64,000 nucleotides of DNA from Brevibacillus dissolubilis. Lineage in GTDB: Bacteria; Bacillota; Bacilli; Brevibacillales; Brevibacillaceae. The notes beneath the pieces are model-generated. The model made no database searches. It was given only the letters and a program-made list of their open reading frames with translations, and was not told the origin of the DNA. Positions 53,810 to 61,844 of this stretch are shown piece after piece. The stretch spans positions 310,001 to 374,000 of the forward strand of contig NZ_VCNA01000004.1 of NCBI RefSeq assembly GCF_006170445.1, in the 5' to 3' direction. A program made the position numbers and the translations under genes. How positions within the stretch are numbered: the stretch's first letter is position 1; each line of letters opens with the position of its first letter.

Positions 53810-56800
53810 CTAATGCCACCCTCTCTTCAGCAGGGATTGCCAAGATGTTTTACTATCGGACTTTAATTCAATCCATGAGAAAGATCGTATTGCTCTCGTC
53901 ATGGCCACGTATAGCACACGAGTTTCTTCATTCATACGTTCTGTTATCTCCTGTGCCAAGTCGTAATAATTATTCTTTAACACCTTATTATCAGCATAAC
54001 TGAAGCGATAGCCTATGGTGCCCTGGGAACCTATAATTACATCCATGCTATTGCGTTTCGGCTTATCTATCGGGAAAGAAGCAAAAGGCAGAATCACATA
54101 CCCGTATTCCAAACCTTTTGATTTATGCACCGTAGTACAGAGAATTTGGATATCTTCCTCTCCCTGATCTGGCCACCGGCATTCTTCAGACCGTCCAGTG
54201 GCAATATTCATTACCATAAAATCGGTAAGCTGGTGTAAAGTCAAATTATTGAGACTACATCCTTGCAAAATCTTTTCGAACAATAAGTCAACATTCATAC
54301 GATAGTAAGAAGTCATCCACTTATCGTCGAACTTTGTCCATGGACGCAATTGCTTATACAAGCTACGAACTACCTGCAAAATTGGAGACATTCTTAGCGA
54401 TTTGATTACTTCGCTCCAGCTGTTGTATGTTCCATACTCCTTTGAAACTGCGAGAACACTATCGATCAGACCTGTAAGATAAGCTACCTGTTTTTCATGA
54501 GATTTATCGTCGTTACACCTTTTAGGACTAAATTGATACATTATCGACCGATCATATGTGACTTTGAAAAAGTTGGTTTGAAGGATATGACTAAGATGCT
54601 CTGGTTCTCCATAGAGGAGCGCCTGGAGTAAAGCACATAATTCCAAGGCGGGAATAGATTGATACAAGTTTCCACCAGTCTGTGTTTGGATAGCATGGAA
54701 GCCACGTCGTCTACCTTCCAGAACTATTTCATCCGCCTGCCAATTTTCTCTCACTAAGATAGCGATGGTTCTCTCTTCTTTAGAAGGACGTTTCCCTCCT
54801 TGAACCATTTCGCGTATGATCGCATTGAAACGATGTACTTCGGTGAATACAGCCTCCATACGATATTGTTCGGATTCAATAAAAATTCGATTAAAAAACA
54901 CTTCTTGTGATACATCGTCGGCATGAATAGACACATTACTGACCAAAGCATCTTCTTCTGGATTATACGTTAACAACGGTTGGGAAGATTGTCCCCATAC
55001 TTCAAAAATAGATTGATATATTGACATTAGACGCTTATCTGTTCTGTAGTTCTTGGAGAGCGGATGCTCTCCCCATTGAAGGGAATCTTTCTCGATTTCC
55101 AAATGGTCAAATGCCTTCTCTTCTGCACCACGGAAACGATAAATACATTGTTTGATATCCCCTACAACAAAAAGCCAGTATCCTATCTGTGAACAAATGC
55201 TACGAATAACACCTATCTGCACATCGTCCGTATCCTGAAACTCATCGATGAATAAGTATCGTGAACCAAAGGAAAGTCCTTCCTTCAACCGTTCTGGATG
55301 GTTTGTAACCAAATTTGACAGGACCGTCATCAAACGTCCTAAGAATATACGATTATCTTCTAAAAGTTGACGTTCAAAGGCCTTCTCCGTGATACTCAGG
55401 ACAGTAATCAGCAAATTATGCAATGGCTTGTTGTAGTTAACTGTGCCAAACTGTTCAAACTTAACTTCAGCTACATCAACACTCTTATTCTCGAGTTTAC
55501 TAACAAAGGCCAAAAGTTTTTCACGCAATTCGTAAATAGGTAGACCGAGTTCACTAAGGTACTGTGGATTAAGCTGAATCTGCTCATTAACATAGTTTTC
55601 GAGTGATTCTTCAAGTACTTGTCTTCGACTATGCAATCCAGATGTAACCCCTAAGTCTTGTCCATATCCAGCGCTAGTTCCAAGCTTCTCAATAATGCGA
55701 CGAGCGAATGAGTGAATTGTGCTAATCTGCATACGTTCTACTTGGGCTAACATCTCCATAAAGTCACCTTGTCCTGTCAGAAGATAATAGTTCTGAAAAA
55801 CGGTCTTCAAACGGTTCTTCATGTTGTCAGCCGCATCTTTAGTGAATGTGATCATAACGATACGATCAAACAAATTTGCAGAAGGTATATTTTCGATATA
55901 ACATAGATACGCCACCCTTAGGATCATCGTGTGGGTTTTACCAGTTCCAGCACCGGCTTTAACTAACATATTCTTTCTTGGCTTTTCATGTTCCACACGG
56001 TACTGCGAAAGATTAATCCCACCAACTTCATCTAACTTTTCCAACCAGAACTTTACATTTTCATCAGCCAGATCAAATGCATCGACTATATGCAAACCAG
56101 GTATATCTTCAACTTCTTCGCACGAAGGAATTAGTACCGTTTGCCAATTAAATATTGTAATATTTTTGTCTTCATTGGCTAACTCATCATAGGTAACTCC
56201 TAAATGCAAATTACCTTTCTTATCACAGCTTAAACCTTTATTTCGCAGACACTCTGCTAACCGAAATGAAATATAATCCAACATTTCGGTCGTCCCGACC
56301 ATACTATAAATACGAGTTCCCTTATCATATGCTTGTACTAATTGATCAATTTCAGCCTTCCAAGCTTGCTGATTAGCCGGAATATAGGAAATAATTGAGT
56401 AACAGGGCAAAAGACGATCCACTCTCTTTTCGCAACCCAGATCTTCAAAGTGCATTTCGTTATAAAGCTCAATCTCTGGTTCAAATAACGAGCGCACTTG
56501 CTTCATTAATAATGGTGTAAAAGGATGTGTACCCCATTTCCGAGAAACATTTGTAGCTGCCTCTAATTTAGATAAGAACGCATCTTTGGAAGCTAGGTCC
56601 TCTTTTATAAATGTAAGTTGAGGTTCAGAGATCAAGTCCATCTGATTAGATTTATAAAAAGAAGATGAAATAAAAGGATAACAAACCATGTGAAACACTA
56701 CAGGTTGCTTACCAAGTTTAGTTTTGATCTGATTTAAAACAGCAAAGCGGTATGCTCTGGCCTGAACTCTAGGGTTATGTCGTTCGAAACCATTCTCTGT

Positions 56801-57049
56801 CTGGATTCTTATGCACTCTCCTCTTGGAACATCAACAACAGTTGCTTCATTCCACCCCTTGACTTCTATAACGGCGATACCCACATCGGGTATGAGAATA
56901 CAAAAGTCGAACTCCCTCCCATATACCTCTCTGTTCCAATACACCACATGCGAATTATCCAAAAAATTATCAAGAGCAAAATAAAAAGCTTTCTCACCTA
57001 TATTATTAATTTGGTCTATTGCACATATCATTTTGGCCAAAATACTCAC
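53810..57049 (-). CDS. NERD-domain UvrD/AddA-like helicase
   Basis: This 1079-aa protein fuses an N-terminal NERD nuclease-like domain (D48 in E-F-D-F-C, E62 and K64 in I-E-V-K-G-W) to a superfamily I helicase. Walker A is K-A-G-A-G-T-G-K-T near 365-373, Walker B L-F-I-D-E-F-Q-D near 597-604, then G-D-I-K-Q-C-I-Y-R-F-R-G and T-V-H-K-S-K-G-L-E, and V-A-M-T-R-A near 1048. It resembles UvrD/AddA but lacks the AddA C-terminal nuclease, which is instead on the next gene. The start may be GTG at 57049 or the ATG six codons later. It is first in the operon. Confidence 0.82.
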   Translation of the reverse strand: MSILAKMICAIDQINNIGEKAFYFALDNFLDNSHVVYWNREVYGREFDFCILIPDVGIAVIEVKGWNEATVVDVPRGECIRIQTENGFERHNPRVQARAYRFAVLNQIKTKLGKQPVVFHMVCYPFISSSFYKSNQMDLISEPQLTFIKEDLASKDAFLSKLEAATNVSRKWGTHPFTPLLMKQVRSLFEPEIELYNEMHFEDLGCEKRVDRLLPCYSIISYIPANQQAWKAEIDQLVQAYDKGTRIYSMVGTTEMLDYISFRLAECLRNKGLSCDKKGNLHLGVTYDELANEDKNITIFNWQTVLIPSCEEVEDIPGLHIVDAFDLADENVKFWLEKLDEVGGINLSQYRVEHEKPRKNMLVKAGAGTGKTHTMILRVAYLCYIENIPSANLFDRIVMITFTKDAADNMKNRLKTVFQNYYLLTGQGDFMEMLAQVERMQISTIHSFARRIIEKLGTSAGYGQDLGVTSGLHSRRQVLEESLENYVNEQIQLNPQYLSELGLPIYELREKLLAFVSKLENKSVDVAEVKFEQFGTVNYNKPLHNLLITVLSITEKAFERQLLEDNRIFLGRLMTVLSNLVTNHPERLKEGLSFGSRYLFIDEFQDTDDVQIGVIRSICSQIGYWLFVVGDIKQCIYRFRGAEEKAFDHLEIEKDSLQWGEHPLSKNYRTDKRLMSIYQSIFEVWGQSSQPLLTYNPEEDALVSNVSIHADDVSQEVFFNRIFIESEQYRMEAVFTEVHRFNAIIREMVQGGKRPSKEERTIAILVRENWQADEIVLEGRRRGFHAIQTQTGGNLYQSIPALELCALLQALLYGEPEHLSHILQTNFFKVTYDRSIMYQFSPKRCNDDKSHEKQVAYLTGLIDSVLAVSKEYGTYNSWSEVIKSLRMSPILQVVRSLYKQLRPWTKFDDKWMTSYYRMNVDLLFEKILQGCSLNNLTLHQLTDFMVMNIATGRSEECRWPDQGEEDIQILCTTVHKSKGLEYGYVILPFASFPIDKPKRNSMDVIIGSQGTIGYRFSYADNKVLKNNYYDLAQEITERMNEETRVLYVAMTRAIRSFSWIELKSDSKTSWQSLLKRGWH

Positions 57050-57793
57050 CTACTTAAGAAGTTAACTGATCGCAGTGAATGCACTAAATCACTGATGACT
57101 TCAGGACATTCAAACTTAAATCTCAAAGCTCAATCTCATTACCATTTCCAAAAATGAAAAATATGGAACATTTTTCATGATTTTTATAATTTCAATAAGT
57201 AACTTCTACTAAATTATACATTTTCAGCGTGCGATATAGTATGAAATTTTATGTACGAAAGAATTATTAGGAGCATTTTTTCAATTTCAAATAATCAAAG
57301 TAGGAAAATAGAGTTAAAACAAGAAAAACCCTTGTTTGATCAAGGGTTAACACGCCAGGTTTATTGGGTTCATGTTCAGACTTAACTATTCAGTCAAGAT
57401 GGTGTCGAACATACTATCCATAACATACGCAGATATTTAGATATAGACCAAAACAAATTTAAATCTAACTCCCTTAGTCGGTCTCAAAGCATCGACACCA
57501 CTCGGCTATATCTCTGGATTCACGACTTCAAACAGGCAGATAGTTCAGACCTTTGAGTAACTTAACTTATCACGGGACTAATACATTTTTGGGAGATCAC
57601 TTAGCCAACATGGCACCAGTGGCACGTTGATAAACTCCCTTTTCTAAAGTGTATCTAACCAAAAGACTTCTCTCCATCTTCCAAATAAAGGTTAATCCTC
57701 TCACATCCATTCCACCTCATCTGCTAAAATCCTACTACTATTATTGCTAAACTCTTGTATCTCAGGATTTTTGTAAACAAGGAGGATACTACT
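57050..57793. other. Non-coding region between the defence operon and integrase
   Basis: About 740 bp with no supported ORF. It holds a TATAAT-like element on the minus strand (57218-57213, weak -35) that may serve the seven-gene operon, a tRNA-type terminator (57327-57348), a 12-bp match to the tRNA-Val anticodon arm (57393-57404), and a tRNA-like stretch at about 57470-57530. The rest shows nothing I can name. Confidence 0.55.
57327..57404 (-). repeat. Decayed copy of tRNA-Val 3' half plus terminator
   Basis: The stem AACCCTTG/CAAGGGTT (57327-57348) resembles the tRNA-Val terminator at 59243-59265. Beyond it, TGGGTTC (57365-57371) and GTCAAGATGGTG (57393-57404) are exact matches to tRNA-Val pieces and are spaced 28 nt apart, against 27 nt in the real tRNA (59294 and 59321). 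The remainder does not align well. It looks like the fossil of an earlier integration or duplication. Confidence 0.45.
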
Positions 57794-58939
57794 GTGAAAG
57801 GCTATTTCCGTAAACGCGGCAGCACATGGTCTTTTACAATCGACTTAGGCAGAGACGAAAAGACCGGCAAACGCAAACAAAAGACCAAAAGTGGCTTTAA
57901 AACCAAAAAGGATGCAGAACGCGCCTGCAACGAGTTAATCAACCAAATGAACAAGGGATTGTACGTAGAACCAAGCACTACCACCTTGAAAGAATTCATC
58001 ATGGAATGGATGGAGACACGAGCCAAACAAGTCCTCCGCCCGTCAAGCTACGATAATCACCTAGTCGTCATCGAATCTCACATTATCCCAGACCTGGGCG
58101 ACTATAAGCTAGTAGATCTCACTCCAGCCCATGTCCAAAGATTCTACAGTCAGAAAACTAAACAAGGCTTATCCCCTGACTATATTCGCTACATGCACAA
58201 TATTCTCAACAAATCACTTAAACACGCAGCCAAATGGGAACTGATCCCCAAAAATATCATCGAACTGGTTGACCCACCTCGCCTACGGGATAAGGAAATC
58301 CAGACATGGACATTAGAAGAAGCCACCGAGTTCCTAGAATATTCTAAGAACCACGGTGAACGCTTCTACATCGGATACCTGCTCGCCATCTATACCGGAA
58401 TGCGTCGTGGTGAAATCCTCGGCCTCCGCTGGAAAGACTGCAACCTTAAGCAAGCGAAAGCGAGTATCCGTCAAACTCTGTACCGCACTCGTCAAGGACT
58501 GATCTTCCAGGAACCTAAAACCAAATCATCCAAAAGACAAATTTCCTTGCCCCAGACAGTCGTGGATGCCCTCAATAAATATAGAATCAGACAAAACACA
58601 AGAAAGTTGTCGCTCGGAACCGCATACCACGATCACGATCTTATCGTCTGTACAGAAGATGGCAAGCCAGTAGAACCCCGCAATTTTGTTCGTCATTTTG
58701 ACCGAATGATCAAAGAGTCTGGTAGCCCCAAAATCCGCTTCCACGACCTGCGCCATACACACGCTACGATCTTACTTCAAATCGGGGAACATCCCAAGGT
58801 GGTCTCCGAACGTCTAGGCCATTCTCGAATAAGCGTTACGCTGGATACCTATAGCCATGTGCTTCCTGATATGCAAAAAGATGCAGCAGAGAACTTTGAG
58901 AAGGCCATGAAAAAAATGTTGCGGAAGTCGATGTCATGA
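57794..58939 (+). CDS. int: Tyrosine integrase of the island
   Basis: The start is set at GTG 57794, 8 nt after AAGGAGG; an in-frame ATG 13 codons upstream overlaps this site. The 381-aa product has an N-terminal arm-type DNA-binding region (K-G-Y-F-R-K-R-G-S-T-W-S-F), a SAM-like core-binding domain (about 60-160), and a catalytic domain with Arg204 (T-G-M-R-R-G-E), His317 and Arg320 (H-D-L-R-H-T-H), and nucleophile Tyr353 (D-T-Y-S-H-V). It is of the phage/ICE Int family. The tRNA-Val gene lies 340 bp downstream with its 3' end facing it, the usual geometry for tRNA-targeting integrases. Confidence 0.92.
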   Translation: MKGYFRKRGSTWSFTIDLGRDEKTGKRKQKTKSGFKTKKDAERACNELINQMNKGLYVEPSTTTLKEFIMEWMETRAKQVLRPSSYDNHLVVIESHIIPDLGDYKLVDLTPAHVQRFYSQKTKQGLSPDYIRYMHNILNKSLKHAAKWELIPKNIIELVDPPRLRDKEIQTWTLEEATEFLEYSKNHGERFYIGYLLAIYTGMRRGEILGLRWKDCNLKQAKASIRQTLYRTRQGLIFQEPKTKSSKRQISLPQTVVDALNKYRIRQNTRKLSLGTAYHDHDLIVCTEDGKPVEPRNFVRHFDRMIKESGSPKIRFHDLRHTHATILLQIGEHPKVVSERLGHSRISVTLDTYSHVLPDMQKDAAENFEKAMKKMLRKSMS

Positions 58940-59027
58940 GGCAGCCAGCCAAAGGGATAGTGAATGAACCTCAAAAATCTTAGTCCCATATATATGCAGA
59001 GCTTGATATCCCCCAAAATAATAGTAA

Positions 59028-59065
59028 AGCCGCATTCCAACCAAAAATGGAATGCGGCTCTTTCA
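59028..59065 (+). terminator. Intrinsic terminator downstream of int
   Basis: AGCCGCATTCCA (59028-59039) and TGGAATGCGGCT (59048-59059) form a perfect 12-bp GC-rich stem with an 8-nt loop, followed by CTTTCATTTTA on the plus strand. It lies about 90 bp after the int stop. Confidence 0.75.
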
Positions 59066-59153
59066 TTTTATTCCGTTTCATTCTTTTCTACTCTGTTTCA
59101 CTTTTTTCTATTCCCTCTTCGTTCCTAACCCTGTTATAAGCCCTTAAAAAACG

Positions 59154-59189
59154 CTTTAGTTAACTAAAGGTGGTCAAAATGTGGTCAAA
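59154..59189. promoter_or_regulatory. 16-bp palindrome and paired GTGGTCAAA repeats (candidate integrase arm sites)
   Basis: CTTTAGTTAACTAAAG (59154-59169) is a perfect palindrome. GTGGTCAAA follows at 59170-59178 and 59181-59189, 11 bp apart. Repeated short motifs between int and its tRNA target are expected for arm-type sites of tyrosine integrases. Assigned by position and pattern. Confidence 0.5.
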
Positions 59190-59242
59190 CGCCTTTTCCG
59201 AGCAAAAATCACTGTCAAAACAGAATCGCCTAAAATAAGAAA

Positions 59243-59265
59243 AAACCCTTATATATCAAGGGTTT
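59243..59265 (-). terminator. Terminator of tRNA-Val
   Basis: AAACCCTT (59243-59250) and AAGGGTTT (59258-59265) pair with a 7-nt loop. On the minus strand a run of T follows. It lies 16 bp beyond the tRNA 3' end, on the island side of the tRNA 3' end, so the tRNA's terminator may be supplied by the element. Confidence 0.65.
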
Positions 59266-59280
59266 CAGCGTTCATATGTA

Positions 59281-59332
59281 TGGTGATCCGGACTGGGTTC
59301 GAACCAGCGACCCCCACCCTGTCAAGATGGTG
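59281..59332. other. Probable attachment site (attR) at the tRNA-Val 3' half
   Basis: The tRNA 3' half faces an adjacent int gene. Integration would keep the tRNA intact and leave a copy of its 3' end at the far island end, outside this window. The exact crossover cannot be defined without that other end. Confidence 0.5.
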
Positions 59333-59356
59333 CTCTCCCAACTGAGCTACCGGATC
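59281..59356 (-). tRNA. tRNA-Val (GAC)
   Basis: The minus strand folds as a full cloverleaf: acceptor GATCCGG/CCGGATC, D arm with A-G-C-T-C-A-G-T-T-G-G-G, anticodon stem CCATC/GGTGG with loop TTGACAG (anticodon GAC), T arm GCTGG-TTCGAAC-CCAGT, discriminator A and an encoded CCA. It is the likely attB target of the island, with its 3' end facing the integrase. Confidence 0.93.
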
Positions 59357-59483
59357 ATTTCGTAAGACTAGATTACTACACCCCACCTTAAAAGTCAACA
59401 CTCTTTTTCAAATCAATCATATATTTCACTCCCCCGCGCCTTAAAATGCTCGATTTTTCGCTTAAAGTACCCACAGGAAAATG

Positions 59484-59492
59484 TGATATAAT
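59484..59492 (+). promoter_or_regulatory. Extended -10 promoter of tatC
   Basis: TGA-TATAAT (59484-59492) is an extended -10 element with a weak -35. It lies about 130 bp upstream of tatC and is the best promoter match in the tRNA-tatC gap. Confidence 0.5.
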
Positions 59493-59575
59493 GTAGAAAC
59501 GAATTTTCAAGGTTAAAAGCATACACGGTTAGCTACAATACATGAATATGTGTACGTGGAGATGGCGTGTATCTC

Positions 59576-59626
59576 ATGAAAAAAGAAAAGCCAGAAATAA
59601 CGCATAAAAGTGGGGAAGTTCGATGA
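59576..59626 (+). CDS. Possible 16-aa leader peptide overlapping tatC
   Basis: ATG at 59576 opens MKKEKPEITHKSGEVR, and its stop overlaps the tatC start (ATGA). The tatC ribosome binding site (GTGGGGAAG) lies inside it, so coupling is possible. The leader's own ribosome binding site (GGAG) is 13-14 nt away and weak. It may be chance. Confidence 0.25.
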   Translation: MKKEKPEITHKSGEVR

Positions 59627-60405
59627 AGAGAAATTTTAAAGAAATGTCAGTGGTAGAACACCTGACCGAGCTTAGGCAACGCTTGATCTGGGTGCTGGTG
59701 GTGTTCGTGCTGGCATGCATCGGCGGATTTTTTGTGGTCGGGCCGCTGATTCAATATCTGAAAAATAACAGCATGATCGAGACGGATGTCAACCTGATCT
59801 CACTGTCGCCGGCGGATGCGCTACAGATTTATATGCAGTTTGCGTTTCTGATCGGGGTTGTGGTGACGCTGCCGGTGATTTTGTACCATGTGTGGCGGTT
59901 TGTCAGTCCGGGGCTGAAGCCAAAAGAGAAGCGCGTCTCGCTGTATTTCATCCCGGCGACGGTTGTGTTGTTTGTCATCGGGATCTTGTTTGGATTCTAT
60001 GTGGTCTATCCGATGACGCTGATGTTTATGGCGAATTTCTCGGAGGCGATTGGGGTTCCGACGTCGTATGGGATCTCGCAATACTTCGGGTTTTTGTTTA
60101 ATATGGTCGTGCCGTTTGGATTCCTGTTTGAGATGCCGATTGTGGTCATGTTCTTGACAGCGATTGGGATTATCAATCCGTTCCGGCTGCAAAAAGTCCG
60201 CCGATTTGCGTACTTCGGCCTCGCGATTTTTGCGATTGTGGTCACTCCGGCTGACTTTGCTAGCGATATTATCGTGACGATTCCGTTGATTCTGCTGTAT
60301 GAGTTCAGTATTTGGATGTCGAAGATCGTGTTCCGTAAAAAGGCGAAGGAAGCGGAGAACACGGATTGGGAGACAGATGATGCGGAGTGGGATGAGGAAG
60401 AGTAG
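59623..60405 (+). CDS. tatC: TatC, Sec-independent protein translocase
   Basis: This 260-aa protein forms the receptor core of the Tat pathway, which exports folded proteins with twin-arginine signals. It begins with the typical M-S-V-V-E-H-L-T-E-L-R-Q-R segment and has six TM helices (about 20-40, 70-95, 105-135, 150-175, 185-205, 208-225), an F-V-S-P-G-L periplasmic loop near 90, and an acidic C-terminal tail. The expected TatC glutamates are present. It is the first backbone gene beyond the island. No tatA is adjacent, so that subunit is encoded elsewhere. Confidence 0.95.
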   Translation: MKRNFKEMSVVEHLTELRQRLIWVLVVFVLACIGGFFVVGPLIQYLKNNSMIETDVNLISLSPADALQIYMQFAFLIGVVVTLPVILYHVWRFVSPGLKPKEKRVSLYFIPATVVLFVIGILFGFYVVYPMTLMFMANFSEAIGVPTSYGISQYFGFLFNMVVPFGFLFEMPIVVMFLTAIGIINPFRLQKVRRFAYFGLAIFAIVVTPADFASDIIVTIPLILLYEFSIWMSKIVFRKKAKEAENTDWETDDAEWDEEE

Positions 60406-60462
60406 GGTGTCAGGCTCAGATTGCGTGAGCGAGAGGCAATTCAATTAGATAGTCCAATAGCA

Positions 60463-60508
60463 AGAGTCCGCTGTCGGTGTAATGATCCGGTGGCGGACTC
60501 TTTATTTT
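60463..60508 (+). terminator. Terminator downstream of tatC
   Basis: AGAGTCCGC (60463-60471) and GCGGACTCT (60493-60501) pair in a 9-bp stem with a 21-nt loop, followed by TTATTTT. It lies about 60 bp after the tatC stop. The rest of the tatC-galE gap (to 60675) holds nothing I can name. Confidence 0.65.
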
Positions 60509-60675
60509 GGGGATGGCTGGATGCCGTAGACAAGGGATGCCTTAGGTAAGCTGCTTCGATTTGGAGTTGGCTTGCAGGAGGGGGGGCAGTTGCTCTTAAT
60601 TCCGGCGTCACTCATGATATGTGGAATCATCTTTCGGCCCCTTTTGGCCCCTCTCCTCCACTGACTCCCCTTCCC

Positions 60676-61671
60676 CTACCTTACCGTACTCTTGTAGCCT
60701 TGCGGGTGCCGACTGTGCCAGTTCCAAGCGGTTTGGATGATGGTCTGGAGGTCTGAGTACTCGGGGGTCCAGCCGAGCTCCTTTTTCGCGCGGTCGGCGG
60801 AGGCGATCAGGATGGCGGGGTCGCCGGGGCGGCGGGCTGTGGTGCGGGTTGGGATGGAGTGGCCTGTTACCTCGCGTGCTTGGTCGATGATCTGTCTGAC
60901 GGAGAAGCCTGTGCCGTTGCCGAGGTTGTAGATGCGGCTCTCCCCTTTTTCCCGTAGCCATTGAAGGGAGAGATAATGGGCATGGGCGAGGTCCATGACG
61001 TGGATGTAGTCGCGGATGCAGGTACCGTCGTCGGTCGGATAGTCGTCGCCGTAGATGGAGACGTACTCGAGCTGTCCGAGGGCCACTTGCAGGATGATCG
61101 GGATGAGGTGGTTCTCGGGGTCGTGGGCTTCGCCGATCTCTCCGTTCGGGTGTGCGCCTGCGGCATTACAATAGCGCAGGCTGACCGATTTGATACCGTA
61201 TGCCTGGTCACACCATGTGAGCAGCTTTTCAACCGCCAGCTTGGTTTCGGCGTAGGGGTTGGTCGGTTCAGTAGGGTCAGATTCTTGGATGGGGATCTGC
61301 TTTGGCTCGCCGTAGATGGCGGCTGTGGAGGAGAAAATGATGTTTTTCACGTCGTATTTGTGCATCTTCGAAAGCAGTCTGTGGACGGAGACGACGTTAT
61401 TATCGTAGTAGTCCAGCGGGTCGGTGACGCTCTCCTCCACTAGTGATTGGGCGGCAAGATGAATGACCGCCTCGATCCGGTGATTGCGGAAAATCCCGTC
61501 TAGCAGCGCTGTGTCGCGGACATCTCCTTGGTAGAACTTCTCTACTTGCACGGCTTTTTTATGGCCGGTGTGAAGATTGTCGAGTACGATTATGTCTTCT
61601 CCTTGGGCGACCAGCTCGGCTACGGTATGACTGCCGATATAGCCAGCGCCGCCTGTTACTAGAATGGACAT
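60676..61671 (-). CDS. galE: UDP-glucose 4-epimerase GalE
   Basis: This 331-aa short-chain dehydrogenase-fold enzyme interconverts UDP-glucose and UDP-galactose, supplying galactose units for cell-surface sugars. The NAD site is V-T-G-G-A-G-Y-I-G-S-H near 5-15, and the catalytic Y-x3-K is P-Y-A-E-T-K near 143-148. The stretch N-N-V-V-S-V, the L-R-Y-C-N-A-A-G-A motif and the C-terminal half (R-R-P-G-D-P) are typical of bacterial GalE, as is the length. It is convergent with tatC. Confidence 0.93.
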   Translation of the reverse strand: MSILVTGGAGYIGSHTVAELVAQGEDIIVLDNLHTGHKKAVQVEKFYQGDVRDTALLDGIFRNHRIEAVIHLAAQSLVEESVTDPLDYYDNNVVSVHRLLSKMHKYDVKNIIFSSTAAIYGEPKQIPIQESDPTEPTNPYAETKLAVEKLLTWCDQAYGIKSVSLRYCNAAGAHPNGEIGEAHDPENHLIPIILQVALGQLEYVSIYGDDYPTDDGTCIRDYIHVMDLAHAHYLSLQWLREKGESRIYNLGNGTGFSVRQIIDQAREVTGHSIPTRTTARRPGDPAILIASADRAKKELGWTPEYSDLQTIIQTAWNWHSRHPQGYKSTVR

Positions 61672-61844
61672 GGTTCCACCTCCTGGTTGGTCGATATTGC
61701 CCGCTATGTCAAAATAGTAGACGCCCGTTACCCTATGGATATGTAGAAATAGGAAAGCGTAGAAGGTAAAGATTTTGATACAAAACAGTTAATGCCTCAA
61801 TCTCCATAAAATTTTGTTGAAATTACTTATATTTAAAATTATGG

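Noticed and set aside
25509-57049. BREX, DISARM or Ssp system
   Set aside because: No PglZ, PglX, BrxC or methylase is present, and no SspB/SspC/SspD-type genes. The DGQHR, PP-loop, SMC-like and DndE-like proteins define Dnd.
59821-60444. 207-aa minus-strand ORF opposite tatC
   Set aside because: It is a full antisense shadow of a clear tatC gene. Its composition (R, H, N-rich, no domain) is that of a reverse-strand artefact.
60961-61443. 160-aa plus-strand ORF opposite galE
   Set aside because: Valine/glycine/aspartate-rich shadow of galE on the opposite strand with no ribosome binding site or domain.
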